64,000 bases of DNA from DTWD01 sp963662965. GTDB taxonomy: Bacteria > Acidobacteriota > Vicinamibacteria > Vicinamibacterales > UBA8438. The stretch lies in contig OY759970.1 in NCBI GenBank assembly GCA_963662965.1, forward strand, positions 4,340,001 through 4,404,000, in the 5' to 3' direction. The first letter of the stretch is position 1; every line of letters starts with the position of its first letter. The position numbers and the translations under genes are program-made. The notes under the pieces were generated by a model. The model did not search any database. It was not told the DNA's origin and saw only the letters and a program-made list of their open reading frames with translations. This document shows positions 43,811 to 52,106 of this stretch, piece after piece.

Positions 43811-45638
43811 AACGGCGTCCGCCGCCGCTGTTGCCTCGACTGCGACCAAACGGAAACTGGGGAATTAGCGGAGACCCGCTCCTGCCACTCGGCGGTCCGA
43901 CGCCGGCCTCTGGTGTTGAGATGTTGGTCACGAGCTGTGTGCCGGCGTTGAGTGAGGGTGTCGCCGGCGTGGCCTCCGGGGCGTCGGCCTCGGCTTGTGC
44001 AAGCGCCGCGTGGAGTTGGGCTCGGAGCTCCGCGCGCGCCGTTTCGTCCTCGATTGTTTCCAGTTGCTGCCGCAGTAATTCGACCCGCGGGTTCACCGCT
44101 GGCGTAGGCGGCGGGGCGGGCGCGGCTTCGCGCACGCGGAGGAGCTCGCTCGCCGTGCCATCGGTGACGCCCAGTCTGACGTTGACGCTCGACAGGCGTC
44201 CCCCTTGCATGACCCAGACGCGTCCGTTCGTTTCGGTCACCTCGAGCGGCGCAAACAAGGCGTCGATGGTGTTGGCGCCACGTTCGACGGTCGGCACCGT
44301 CGGACTGCTCTGGGTGTTGAGTCGTCGGCGTTGCGCGTCAGGACCGCGTCTCGGACCACCCTGGCCACCACCACGTTCCTCACGCATCCGAGCAAAGAAT
44401 TGCTCGCGCTCTTCCGGAGACATCGATTGAACGCGTTCCATCATTTGGCGGCGGCGCTCAGGGTCGGGCCCGCCTTGTCCACCGAGGCCACCGGGCGGAC
44501 CGAATCCGCCTCCAGGCCCGTCCGGCCTCGCACCGCCGCCAAATCCGTCTTGCCTGGCGCTTGCCGCCTGCGGTCCAGCGCCGGTTGCCGCGCCGGGGCC
44601 GCTGGGGGACAACGCGCTTCCGGCCCCCGCTCGCGCCCCTAGTTGCAACTCGGGGGCTACCGGTTGTTGCAGCGCCGCGAACATGTCGGGTGTCGGGCGG
44701 AACCGCAGCGCCGCGTTCGGGATCCGCATCACGTTCTGGCGACGGGCGAGCTCGATCGTCACCGTCGCGGTCATCCCGGGCTTGAGCTTCAGCTCCGGGT
44801 TGGGCGCGTCAATGACGGTGGCGTAGGTGACGACGTTTTGCTGCACGACCGCCTCGAGTCGAATCTGCGATACCGTGCCCCCGAACTCCTCCGCCGGAAA
44901 CGCATCGACCGTGAACGTTACCCACTGATTCGGACGAATACGCCCGACGTCCGCCTCGTCAATGTTGGCAATGACGCGCATCTTCGTGAGGTCGGCGGCG
45001 ATGACAAAGAGCTCGGGCGCCTGGAAGCTCGCCGCGACGGTTTGACCGATGTCGACCAGGCGCGAAATCACGATGCCGTCGATCGGCGCTCGGATGATCG
45101 TGTGCTCGAGGTTGACCTCGTTCTGGTTCAGCGTGGCCTGAGCCTGGACCACCGTCGCCTCGGCCGACTTCGTTTGGGCCTCGGCCGATCGGAGCGCCAC
45201 TTGGGCTGCTTCCAGCTCGGTGTCGGCGATCAGGTCACGCGAGGCGAGGTCCTCCGCCCGAGCGAGCTGGGTCGCCGCGTCGTCCACTTCGACCCGGAGG
45301 CGCTCGACGTCGGCTTCGGCGCGAAGAAGGTTGGCGCGCGCCTGCGCGATCTGCGTCTCGAACAGTGACGGGTCGAGACGCATGATGACGTCGTTCTCGC
45401 GCACGATCGAGTTGTAGTCGACGTTGAGCTCCTCGATGATGCCCGAGACCTGACTTCCCACCTGCACCGTCGTCACTGCTTCGAGGGCGCCGGTGGCACC
45501 GACGGTATCGACGATGTCGCCCTCGGTGACCGCCACCGTGCTGACCTCAGGCACGAACTCGACGGTCCGGAGGCCGTAGTAGCCGTACGCGGCAATCGCA
45601 CCGCCGAAGATGAGGACGATCAGAAGGGTCTTTTTCAT
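43809..45638 (-). CDS. Periplasmic efflux adaptor (MacA/HlyD-like) with Gly-rich insert
   Basis: 609 residues, longer than typical MacA (about 370). An N-terminal membrane anchor (LLIVLIFGGAIAAYGYYG), a lipoyl half-motif (VQVGSQVSGIIEELNVDYNS), a long coiled-coil hairpin (residues 95-165), a second lipoyl half (IIRAPIDGIVISRLVDIGQT) and a beta-barrel. After residue 330 comes a low-complexity stretch rich in Gly, Pro, Gln and Arg, including RRQMMERVQSMSPEEREQFF, to about residue 445. The C-terminal region has VWVMQGGRLSSVNVRLG then a helical end. It starts 12 bp after the TolC-like gene stop. Confidence 0.93.
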   Translation of the reverse strand: MKKTLLIVLIFGGAIAAYGYYGLRTVEFVPEVSTVAVTEGDIVDTVGATGALEAVTTVQVGSQVSGIIEELNVDYNSIVRENDVIMRLDPSLFETQIAQARANLLRAEADVERLRVEVDDAATQLARAEDLASRDLIADTELEAAQVALRSAEAQTKSAEATVVQAQATLNQNEVNLEHTIIRAPIDGIVISRLVDIGQTVAASFQAPELFVIAADLTKMRVIANIDEADVGRIRPNQWVTFTVDAFPAEEFGGTVSQIRLEAVVQQNVVTYATVIDAPNPELKLKPGMTATVTIELARRQNVMRIPNAALRFRPTPDMFAALQQPVAPELQLGARAGAGSALSPSGPGAATGAGPQAASARQDGFGGGARPDGPGGGFGPPGGLGGQGGPDPERRRQMMERVQSMSPEEREQFFARMREERGGGQGGPRRGPDAQRRRLNTQSSPTVPTVERGANTIDALFAPLEVTETNGRVWVMQGGRLSSVNVRLGVTDGTASELLRVREAAPAPPPTPAVNPRVELLRQQLETIEDETARAELRAQLHAALAQAEADAPEATPATPSLNAGTQLVTNISTPEAGVGPPSGRSGSPLIPQFPFGRSRGNSGGGRR

Positions 45639-45649
45639 GGCACGGATCT

Positions 45650-47386
45650 CTATTCCGGAGCGCCACCGAACTGTTGGCCACCCCCGACCTGGCCGCCCCC
45701 CCCCCCCTGCTGTTGCACGCCACCGGTCGGTGCGACTGCGCCACCGCCGCCAACGAGCGAAATACCCGAACGGCTGAGCGACGTGCGCTGGGCGCGCTCG
45801 AACTCAATGGTCGCCTTTTGATAGTCGAGAATCGCCCGCAGCTCGGTGTCTTGCGCGGTCGAGAGGTCTCGTTGCGCCTGCACCACGAAGAAGTTGGTCG
45901 ACTGTCCAACCTCGAACTTGCTCTCTTCGGCTCGCAGCTGCTGCTCGGCCAGGTCGCGGGCAGCCGTCGATGCGTCGATCCGCTTCTGGATGGCGTCGAT
46001 CTGCAGCGCCGCGTTCGTCACCTCCGTGGCGATCTGCAGCTCGATCTGACGGATCTGCACCAGGCTTTGTTGCAGCTGGAGACGGGCTCGCTCGTACTCC
46101 GCCTTGTCGGCGTTTTGTCCAAGGGGATAGGTCATCTGGAGCGCCACGCTCCAGATCGGGAAGTCGGTATCGACGATGCTGTCGATCGCGTCGCCATACC
46201 CGCCGGGGATCTTGATCACGGTCGGACCACCGAGACCGGCGTTGATCAGCTGCGTCCCACCCTGACCGGTCAGCTGAAACTGACTGACGACGTCGAGCGA
46301 CGGGAGGGTGTTGTTACGAAGGGTCGCGACCGTCACATCGTTAATATCGCGCTGTCGACGAACTCGCGACACGTCCGTTCGCCGATCGAGTGCGTCTCGG
46401 ACGGCCGTCTCGAGGTCGATCGGCGCCCCGCTGATGACTGGCTGGTCGCTCGGGATGAGTTCGGAATCCCACAGATCGTCCTCGGTGCCACTGACGATGA
46501 GGCGCTTGAGCGCGAGCTCGTTCGTGCGCAGCGTCTGTTCGGCCAGCGCGAGTTGTTGGCGCCGCGCCGCCGCCTCGGATTGCGCCTGCACGACGTCGAT
46601 CGGCGCCATCGTGCCGATCTCGACACGTGCTTGGTTGTCGCGGATGAGCCGCTCCGCCAGCTCGAGCGCCTGTTGCTGCACGCCGACGGCGGCGACCGCG
46701 TAGGACAGATCCCAGTACGCGAGCCGCACGTTCGCCAATGTATTGGCGATGGTCTCCTCGAGATCGATGTCGGAGATGTCGCGATTGATCTGCGAGACCA
46801 GGAGCTGACGGCGCTGGTTGTCGGTGCGAAATCCCCGCAGGAGCGGCTGCGTATAGCCCAGGACCATGTTGGCGCCGTAGCTCGGATTAAAGCTCGAGAA
46901 GCGATTCGTCGATTCGAGTCGGCTGCTGTCCCAGGTCACGTTGTACAGCCCACCGCCCCACTTGAGCTGTTGGCCGATACCCAGGTCGTAGTTGCCCCGA
47001 TCGGTAACGATCGCGCTCGACCCGATTTGATTCCCGCCGTCGAGCTGCGTTCGCGACGGGGTGGTGGCCCGGTTGAGCCCGAACCCCGACTGCAACACTG
47101 GGAGGAACGCGGCGTTCGCCGACGCGATGCCGAGGTCTTGAACGAGCGGGTTGATGCGTTGGATCGCGATGTCGAGGTTGCGCTCGAGGGCGCGTTCAAC
47201 CGCATCGTCGAGCGTCAGGTCGAAGCGGCGAGCGGCCGGTTGGGCGACGCCTCCCAGTCGGAGCGCCGCGTCGGCGACGAGCTGGTTAATGTCGGCGTTG
47301 AGCGTTTGCGCGCCGATGTTCCGGGGCGCCACCGCCGATGCGGCGACGAGGAGCGACACGATGAAAATGGTACGGACCTCGTGCAC
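45650..47386 (-). CDS. TolC-family outer membrane efflux protein
   Basis: About 578 residues. The GTG at 47386 has AGGAGG 8 nt upstream; a longer frame to 47503 would run through non-coding DNA. The signal peptide is TIFIVSLLVAASAVAPRN. Two TolC repeats are visible: the first with LDDAVERALERNLDIAIQRI and VRLAYWDLSYAVAAVGVQQQ, the second with LETAVRDALDRRTDVSRVRR and the C-terminal FEVGQSTNFFVVQAQRDLST. It heads the tolC-macA-macB operon. The C-terminal tail is Gly/Gln-rich and includes a run of Gly encoded by C10-like tracts. Confidence 0.94.
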   Translation of the reverse strand: MHEVRTIFIVSLLVAASAVAPRNIGAQTLNADINQLVADAALRLGGVAQPAARRFDLTLDDAVERALERNLDIAIQRINPLVQDLGIASANAAFLPVLQSGFGLNRATTPSRTQLDGGNQIGSSAIVTDRGNYDLGIGQQLKWGGGLYNVTWDSSRLESTNRFSSFNPSYGANMVLGYTQPLLRGFRTDNQRRQLLVSQINRDISDIDLEETIANTLANVRLAYWDLSYAVAAVGVQQQALELAERLIRDNQARVEIGTMAPIDVVQAQSEAAARRQQLALAEQTLRTNELALKRLIVSGTEDDLWDSELIPSDQPVISGAPIDLETAVRDALDRRTDVSRVRRQRDINDVTVATLRNNTLPSLDVVSQFQLTGQGGTQLINAGLGGPTVIKIPGGYGDAIDSIVDTDFPIWSVALQMTYPLGQNADKAEYERARLQLQQSLVQIRQIELQIATEVTNAALQIDAIQKRIDASTAARDLAEQQLRAEESKFEVGQSTNFFVVQAQRDLSTAQDTELRAILDYQKATIEFERAQRTSLSRSGISLVGGGGAVAPTGGVQQQGGGGGQVGGGQQFGGAPE

Positions 47387-47527
47387 GAAAGCTACCTCCT
47401 GCCGCTGCGTACGTAGACTGGCGCGGCTGTGCGAATATTCCGGCGGCACCGGTGTAGACGCGCAGGAGCGGCCCGTGGTTCGGATCCAGCCCGTCTCACC
47501 CATGGCGCCGTCTGCGTGAGAGGGGCT

Positions 47528-47971
47528 CTAGCGGGGGTCGCCGGTCGCGGTTTGGCTGTCGGAACTGCGGCGCTCCCACATAGCATGTAGGCCATCGAGC
47601 TGCTTGGAGGTCAGCTTCTTGTGCATGCGGTAGAGCATCAAGGTGCGGGTCTTGCTCAGCGCGCTCCGCGCGGATTCGACCTTGTCGATCTGCAGCGTGA
47701 CCTCCCACTCCTCCGCTTGCATCGCATGCATGATGGCGGCGAGCTCGTCTTCCTCGCCTTCGAGCCGCTCCATCAACTCTCGCAGCTTCGGGCGAATCTT
47801 CCGGAAAACAGCTTCGATCTCGTCTGATTGCTCGTCGGTCAGATCGAGCTCAGATTTGACCTCCTCGGAGGCCCACCACTTGTATCGTTGTGTCGACTCC
47901 GTCGGCTGCGCGAAGACCACGATCAACCCGGCGAGGACCGTCGTTACGAGGCGCCAGCGTATGTTGCCCAT
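47528..47971 (-). CDS. Small secreted Spy-like (LTXXQ) protein
   Basis: 147 residues starting at the ATG at 47971 with AAGGA 7 nt upstream. The signal peptide contains LVTTVLAGLIVVFA. The mature part is helical with LDLTDEQSDEIEAVFRKI, typical of Spy/CpxP-like LTXXQ proteins, and later KLTSKQLDGLHAMW. Such periplasmic chaperones are often near efflux systems, as here. It is upstream of the tolC-macAB operon by 142 bp, and that gap contains no gene that I can recognise. Confidence 0.85.
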   Translation of the reverse strand: MGNIRWRLVTTVLAGLIVVFAQPTESTQRYKWWASEEVKSELDLTDEQSDEIEAVFRKIRPKLRELMERLEGEEDELAAIMHAMQAEEWEVTLQIDKVESARSALSKTRTLMLYRMHKKLTSKQLDGLHAMWERRSSDSQTATGDPR

Positions 47972-48088
47972 GGCAGAGTCCTTGTGATGGCGGGTGCGCG
48001 CGCGCACTGACGTGTGCCCCCTCACAGAATAGCTTAGTTTACCAGTGCTTACACGGAATACGGCCCAGCCGCCCTCTCCGTTTACGTG

Positions 48089-49279
48089 TTATCGCTCGGC
48101 CAACTCGATGAGACGGGCTATGACCTGGCCGACGATATTGTCGGGCGTCGAGGCCCCGGCGGTCACACCGATGACGAGCTGGTCGGTCGGGGGAAGCCAC
48201 TCCGTGGCGGTCGTCTCCGCCTGGGGCATCGGTCCTGACGTCGGGAGACAGCGTACTAAGGTGGCAGAGACCAGGCACGTCGGCTCTGCGATGTGGTACG
48301 TCGGGACCCGTTCTGCACAGATCCGTGCGAGATTGCGCGTATTGCTGCTGTTGTAGCCCCCGATGACGATCGCGAGGTCGAGCGTGGAGTCCTCGAGCAG
48401 TAGCTGCGCCGCGTCCTGTAGGTCCTGCGTCGCGCTACAAATCGTGTCGAACGCCCGATAGTGCTCTCCGATGTGATCCTCGCCGTAACGCTCCACCATC
48501 GCTTGCCGCACCATCGCGCCAATTTCGAGTGACTCGGACATCAGCATCGTCGTCTGGTTCGCAAGGCCCACGCGCTGGAGGTGACGCGCGGAGTCGAAGC
48601 CGGGCGAGCACGCGCTCGCGAAACGCTCACCGAAGGCGTCCACCGATGACGCGCGACCGGTGATGTAGTCACACATCAGCGCGGCATCGTCTTGGTTCAG
48701 CACGATCAGGTAGGGGCCACCATCAGCGAGACGAGCTTGCGAGGCGGTTGCCTGCGTCTCTTCATGCTTGGCCTTGCCGTGAATGACGGCCGTGTAACCG
48801 TCGCGCGCGTACTGGCGGACATTTTTCCACACGTTCAAGACCGACCCACAAGTCGTGTCGACGAGCGTGCATCCACGGTGGGTAAGTTGCTCCAGTTGGC
48901 TGATCGTGACCCCGAACGCCGGAAGGATAACGACGTCGTTCGCGGTGACCTGGTCGACATCCTCCTCCGGGTCACTCAAGAATCGAATCCCGGCGGCCCG
49001 AAGCCGCGCGTTGACGTGTGGGTTGTGAATGATCTCACCCGTGAGGTAGACGGCACGGTCGGGGAACTTGCGCCGCGTCTGATACGCGTAGTCGACCGCC
49101 CGGTCGACCCCGTAGCAGAAGCCGAACTCGCGAGCGAGGTGGATCGTCACGCGGCCGGCGCGATGGGTGAAGTCATCGGCGCGGATGTTCTCGATGAGCT
49201 GGCTGTGGTAGTCGCGGGCGAGGTCACCGGCGACGGCGTGTTTGAGGTCGAGGCCCTTTCGGAAGACGATTCCAGACAC
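48089..49279 (-). CDS. ispH: 4-hydroxy-3-methylbut-2-enyl diphosphate reductase
   Basis: A 396-residue iron-sulfur enzyme for the last step of the MEP isoprenoid pathway. Three conserved cysteines bind the cluster: FGFCYGVDRA near residue 54, DTTCGSVLNVW near 145 and TICSATQDLQ near 280. IHNPHVNARL, HGKAKHEETQAT and GGYNSSNTRNL are further family blocks. Length is of the long type, as in cyanobacteria and plants (about 400 residues), with an extended N-terminus. It starts at a GTG (49279) with no strong Shine-Dalgarno. It lies 23 bp after the anti-sigma gene. Confidence 0.94.
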   Translation of the reverse strand: MSGIVFRKGLDLKHAVAGDLARDYHSQLIENIRADDFTHRAGRVTIHLAREFGFCYGVDRAVDYAYQTRRKFPDRAVYLTGEIIHNPHVNARLRAAGIRFLSDPEEDVDQVTANDVVILPAFGVTISQLEQLTHRGCTLVDTTCGSVLNVWKNVRQYARDGYTAVIHGKAKHEETQATASQARLADGGPYLIVLNQDDAALMCDYITGRASSVDAFGERFASACSPGFDSARHLQRVGLANQTTMLMSESLEIGAMVRQAMVERYGEDHIGEHYRAFDTICSATQDLQDAAQLLLEDSTLDLAIVIGGYNSSNTRNLARICAERVPTYHIAEPTCLVSATLVRCLPTSGPMPQAETTATEWLPPTDQLVIGVTAGASTPDNIVGQVIARLIELAER

Positions 49280-49301
49280 GAGGTTCTGAAGATCCTAGCT
49301 T

Positions 49302-50006
49302 CTAACGCACATCGACCGCCACGTCTCGAAGACGGGGCGTCAGCTCGTCGAGTGCAACAAGGGTCGCGACGCGCGAGGTCGTCACCGCCTCCTCAAGTTT
49401 CGCCATGAGCTGCTCATCATCCAGCGGACCGCGCGTGCCGACCGGATCTACCGGGAGCAAACGGGCGGACGTTTGAGTCGCGGACGGCGACGTGGCCGTG
49501 TCCGCTAACGCTGCGGCTTGCGCCGGTACGTCTGGGGAACGGTTGTCGACGAACTGTCCAATGGCGATGCCGACGACCAAACCGGCGGCGGCGGCCGCGC
49601 CCAGCCACCGAGTCGCGGTCGAGGGGCTGGAGAACGGCGGCTTGGCGATGGCGGGAAATCGCAAGATTCGAGCCGGCGGGCCGATGAGCGCGCGAATGCG
49701 GCGCAGGATACGCGCACGCTGGCGAGCGAGCCGGGCCGGAGAGATCGCCTCCTCGCACGCCGCCTCCGCGCGCAGCGCGTCGAGGGTCGTCCGGAAATCG
49801 TCGAGCTCGGTCGCGCACCGGGGGCAGTCGTCGGCGTGCTCGCGGGTGGCGATTCGCCGATCGCCACGGTCATTCTCGAGTGGGTCGAGTGGGTCCGGGT
49901 TCAGCGCCAGGGCCATCAGCTCGGCTTCGGTGGCATGCGTGGTGCGCGACCGGCCGAACCCGTTCGCCAGTGCCGCCGCGATCCGGTCCCGTATTGAATT
50001 GGTCAC
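49302..50006 (-). CDS. Putative anti-sigma factor with zinc-finger-like N-terminus
   Basis: 234 residues. The cytoplasmic N-terminus has HADDCPRCATELDDF, a HXXXCXXC anti-sigma zinc-binding motif near residue 56. A single helix (GAAAAAGLVVGIAIGQFV, residues 133-150) separates it from a periplasmic tail rich in Thr and Ala. The start overlaps the sigma factor stop (ATGA), as expected for an inhibitor co-translated with its sigma factor. The signal that releases it is unknown. Confidence 0.88.
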   Translation of the reverse strand: MTNSIRDRIAAALANGFGRSRTTHATEAELMALALNPDPLDPLENDRGDRRIATREHADDCPRCATELDDFRTTLDALRAEAACEEAISPARLARQRARILRRIRALIGPPARILRFPAIAKPPFSSPSTATRWLGAAAAAGLVVGIAIGQFVDNRSPDVPAQAAALADTATSPSATQTSARLLPVDPVGTRGPLDDEQLMAKLEEAVTTSRVATLVALDELTPRLRDVAVDVR

Positions 50007-50686
50007 GACTTGCCTCCCACGTTGGCGGCGCGCGCGTACTGGTCGCTCAGCCAGCGTTCTCCCTGGAGCAGTTTCCGAAGGGACTGGATCGCGCGGAACA
50101 AGTGCACGCGAACGGTGGCCTCGGTGAGGTCGAGCATGCCAGCGACGTCGCGGGTCGAGTGTTCCTCGAACTGGCTCAGGACCACGACCGCGCGTTGGCG
50201 CCGGGGCAGACGCTCGACTGCCGCGAGCAGCCGCGTTCGCCGCTCACCATGGAGCAGTGCGGTCTCAGGAGACGGCTCCCGGGCGGGACGCCGATCGATC
50301 AGTTTCTGCTCGTGCTCGCTCGTCGGGACGATCCATCGGCGGCGTCGCGACTGTGCCTTGAGACGGTCCAGGCAGCCGTTGACCACGATGCGGGTGAACC
50401 ACAGCTCGAAGTAGCGCTCTTCACGGAACGAAGGAAGATGGACGAAAGCTTTGAAAAATGCATCCTGCACCGCCTCGTCGACTTCGGCGGGGTCTCGCAG
50501 GTAGTAATACGCAATGCGGGTGGCACGTCGCTGGTGGCGCTCGATAATGGCTTCGAAGCGAGCGCTCGCGGCGACCTTGTCGCCTCGCGCGAGAAGCGCC
50601 TTGATTTCTGAAGCGAGTCGCGAGTCGATGGCGGCCTCTTCCTGCCGGCGAGCCAAGACGGTCTGAGCGACTGCCATCTTCTTCAT
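50003..50686 (-). CDS. ECF RNA polymerase sigma factor
   Basis: 227 residues. Region 2 spans residues 50-120 (YLRDPAEVDEAVQDAFFKAF and ELWFTRIVVNGCLDRL); region 4 spans 155-210 (LPRRQRAVVVLSQFEEHSTR, VAGMLDLTEATVRVHLFRAI). An N-terminal extension of about 45 residues is present. The start can be the ATG at 50686 or a second ATG at 50677 with GAAGAAG before it. Its operon partner is the membrane anti-sigma protein, then ispH 23 bp further on. Confidence 0.92.
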   Translation of the reverse strand: MKKMAVAQTVLARRQEEAAIDSRLASEIKALLARGDKVAASARFEAIIERHQRRATRIAYYYLRDPAEVDEAVQDAFFKAFVHLPSFREERYFELWFTRIVVNGCLDRLKAQSRRRRWIVPTSEHEQKLIDRRPAREPSPETALLHGERRTRLLAAVERLPRRQRAVVVLSQFEEHSTRDVAGMLDLTEATVRVHLFRAIQSLRKLLQGERWLSDQYARAANVGGKS

Positions 50687-50802
50687 AGATAGACGCGGAA
50701 TAGTCCCACCCGTTTACGCCGTCTCCAGACGGAGACACCCACGAGTATCCGATCATACCTTGGTCGGCACACCAACGCCGCCCGGTGGGTGTCGGACGCG
50801 GT

Positions 50803-50968
50803 CTAGTGGCCTGTCCTCGCTGAATCAGTACCACCCCGCGGGCTGGGCATCCCGCCTGCCGGCGTTGCTCCTCGGTCACAAATGCCCAATTTGCGCCCTC
50901 GTCGAGTCTGGCCAGCCGGGCGCCGCGCGCCACGGCCCGGTACTGATTCAGCGAGGACAGGCCACTAG
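50803..50968. mobile_element. 166-bp palindrome-ended element, type 1, copy 1
   Basis: Perfect 30-bp terminal inverted repeats at 50803-50832 and 50939-50968; each outer end reads CTAGTGGCCTGTCCTCGCTG. The 106-bp interior, inverted, matches that of the copy at 53699-53864 closely (for example CAAATTTGGCAT-like and GAGGAGCAACGCCG). There is no coding capacity, and the size fits a MITE or REP-type element. It lies in the 330-bp gap between sigma factor and SpoIID-like genes; the rest of the gap shows nothing I can identify. Confidence 0.85.
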
Positions 50969-51022
50969 CGCACCGCGTGCGTTCGCAAGCGTCTGATGAA
51001 AGGGGTGTTCCGCGGTTACCGT

Positions 51023-52018
51023 CTAGAACGACACGGATTCTAGCGGGATGAGCGTCGTGCCCGGATAGTAGTCAGCGAGTATCCGCGTGGCGGAATGTCC
51101 AGCGCGCGCGCGGGCCATTGCGCCGATTTGACAGAGGCCAGCGCCGTGGCCATGGCCGGTGCCGGCAAACACGAACCGGTCACCCCGGCGTTCGACCTCG
51201 AACCGGGCGCTCTTCACCCGAGTTGCCCCGAACCGACGAGCCAGGACCGTCCGAAGCACCTCGCCGCGGGCGACTCGGCGGCGAGCACCGTCGATCGTGA
51301 CCTCCACGGCACGCCCCGCCGTATCGCGACGTGTGACCTCGATGGTCTCCAGGCGAGGTCCGACTGCGGTTCGCGCATCCGCGTTTAACGCACGGCGCAC
51401 CGCTGCGCGACCGACCGTCAACGACCAGGGCGGTCTGTTCGCGGTGAGACAAAAACGATCTGTCACGCCGTCCAGGTAGGGCGGCGACGGGCCGCCCCAG
51501 ACACTGCTTGCCGAGCTCGTGGCGCCGCCGCAATCCGCATGGAAGAGCGCGTCGATGGGGCGTCCGTCGTGGACGACGACGACCATGCGGGTATTCACGA
51601 GCGCGCGGTCGACGATTCCCAGCAACGACGACGGCGCGCCGCGGATGTCCCGATGGACCTGGCAGTGCGTCGTCGAGCAGAAGTCGAAGCCGTCTTCGTC
51701 GTGGCGTCCACGGTGATGCACCGCGTAGGTACGTGCAATGATGGCTTGCACCTCGGCCATCGTGCGCGCCGCGTCCGGAGGGAGGGATCCGAGCGGGACC
51801 TCGGCAAGCACCGTGCCGCGAACGTACTCCTCGAGCGTGACCGTGACCGTTGGTCCGTGATCGCGACGCAGCCGAATCTCGATGTCGTGGCGAGTCGTGT
51901 CGGCCCGCGGCTTGGGGGTCACGGCGGCACGTCGTACACATGCCGGGGCGGCGAGCGTCGCCATCGCGGCGACGATGATGGCGCGAGCGAGGAACGATGA
52001 TGGGTCACGATGCCGCAC
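51023..52018 (-). CDS. Secreted SpoIID/LytB-domain protein
   Basis: 331 residues with a signal peptide (ARAIIVAAMATLAAPAC, a lipobox-like Cys). SpoIID domain landmarks are VTVTLEEYVRGTVLAEVPLG, then AARTMAEVQAIIARTYAV, FCSTTHCQVHRD, GRPIDALFHADCGGAT and the C-terminal FVFAGTGHGHGAGLCQIGAM. In Bacillus SpoIID cleaves denuded peptidoglycan strands; many non-sporulating phyla carry such proteins as amidase enhancers or transglycosylases. The catalytic Glu in EVPLG is retained. It is transcribed towards the sigma factor. Confidence 0.93.
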   Translation of the reverse strand: MRHRDPSSFLARAIIVAAMATLAAPACVRRAAVTPKPRADTTRHDIEIRLRRDHGPTVTVTLEEYVRGTVLAEVPLGSLPPDAARTMAEVQAIIARTYAVHHRGRHDEDGFDFCSTTHCQVHRDIRGAPSSLLGIVDRALVNTRMVVVVHDGRPIDALFHADCGGATSSASSVWGGPSPPYLDGVTDRFCLTANRPPWSLTVGRAAVRRALNADARTAVGPRLETIEVTRRDTAGRAVEVTIDGARRRVARGEVLRTVLARRFGATRVKSARFEVERRGDRFVFAGTGHGHGAGLCQIGAMARARAGHSATRILADYYPGTTLIPLESVSF

Positions 52019-52067
52019 GGTCGCCTTATCGGACGTTCAGCACGCGCGCCGCAGCCGCGGCGTGGTT

Positions 52068-52097
52068 TGACTTCAGCTACGTCGCGCCGCTACGGTT
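52068..52097 (+). promoter_or_regulatory. Possible promoter of pckA
   Basis: TTGACT at 52068-52073, an 18-bp spacer and TACGGT at 52092-52097. The -10 is weak. Transcription would start near 52104, only a few bases from the ATG at 52107, so a leaderless pckA mRNA is possible. Confidence 0.3.
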
Positions 52098-52106
52098 TGG
52101 TCGGCT

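Noticed and set aside
45674..47416. Long plus-strand open frame (about 580 codons) opposite the TolC gene
   Set aside because: It is antisense to a gene with clear family motifs and good start; high GC content leaves long antisense frames open, and its translation has Arg/Asp-rich, non-protein-like composition. The same applies to 92-949, 1417-2472, 6694-7683, 10783-12072, 14141-15376 and 37864-39216.
47400..47510. tRNA-like sequence (GGTTCGGATCC followed by CTCACCCA) upstream of the TolC gene
   Set aside because: No 5' acceptor strand that pairs with the 3' end was found, and no cloverleaf could be drawn. The T-arm-like piece is probably chance or a remnant.
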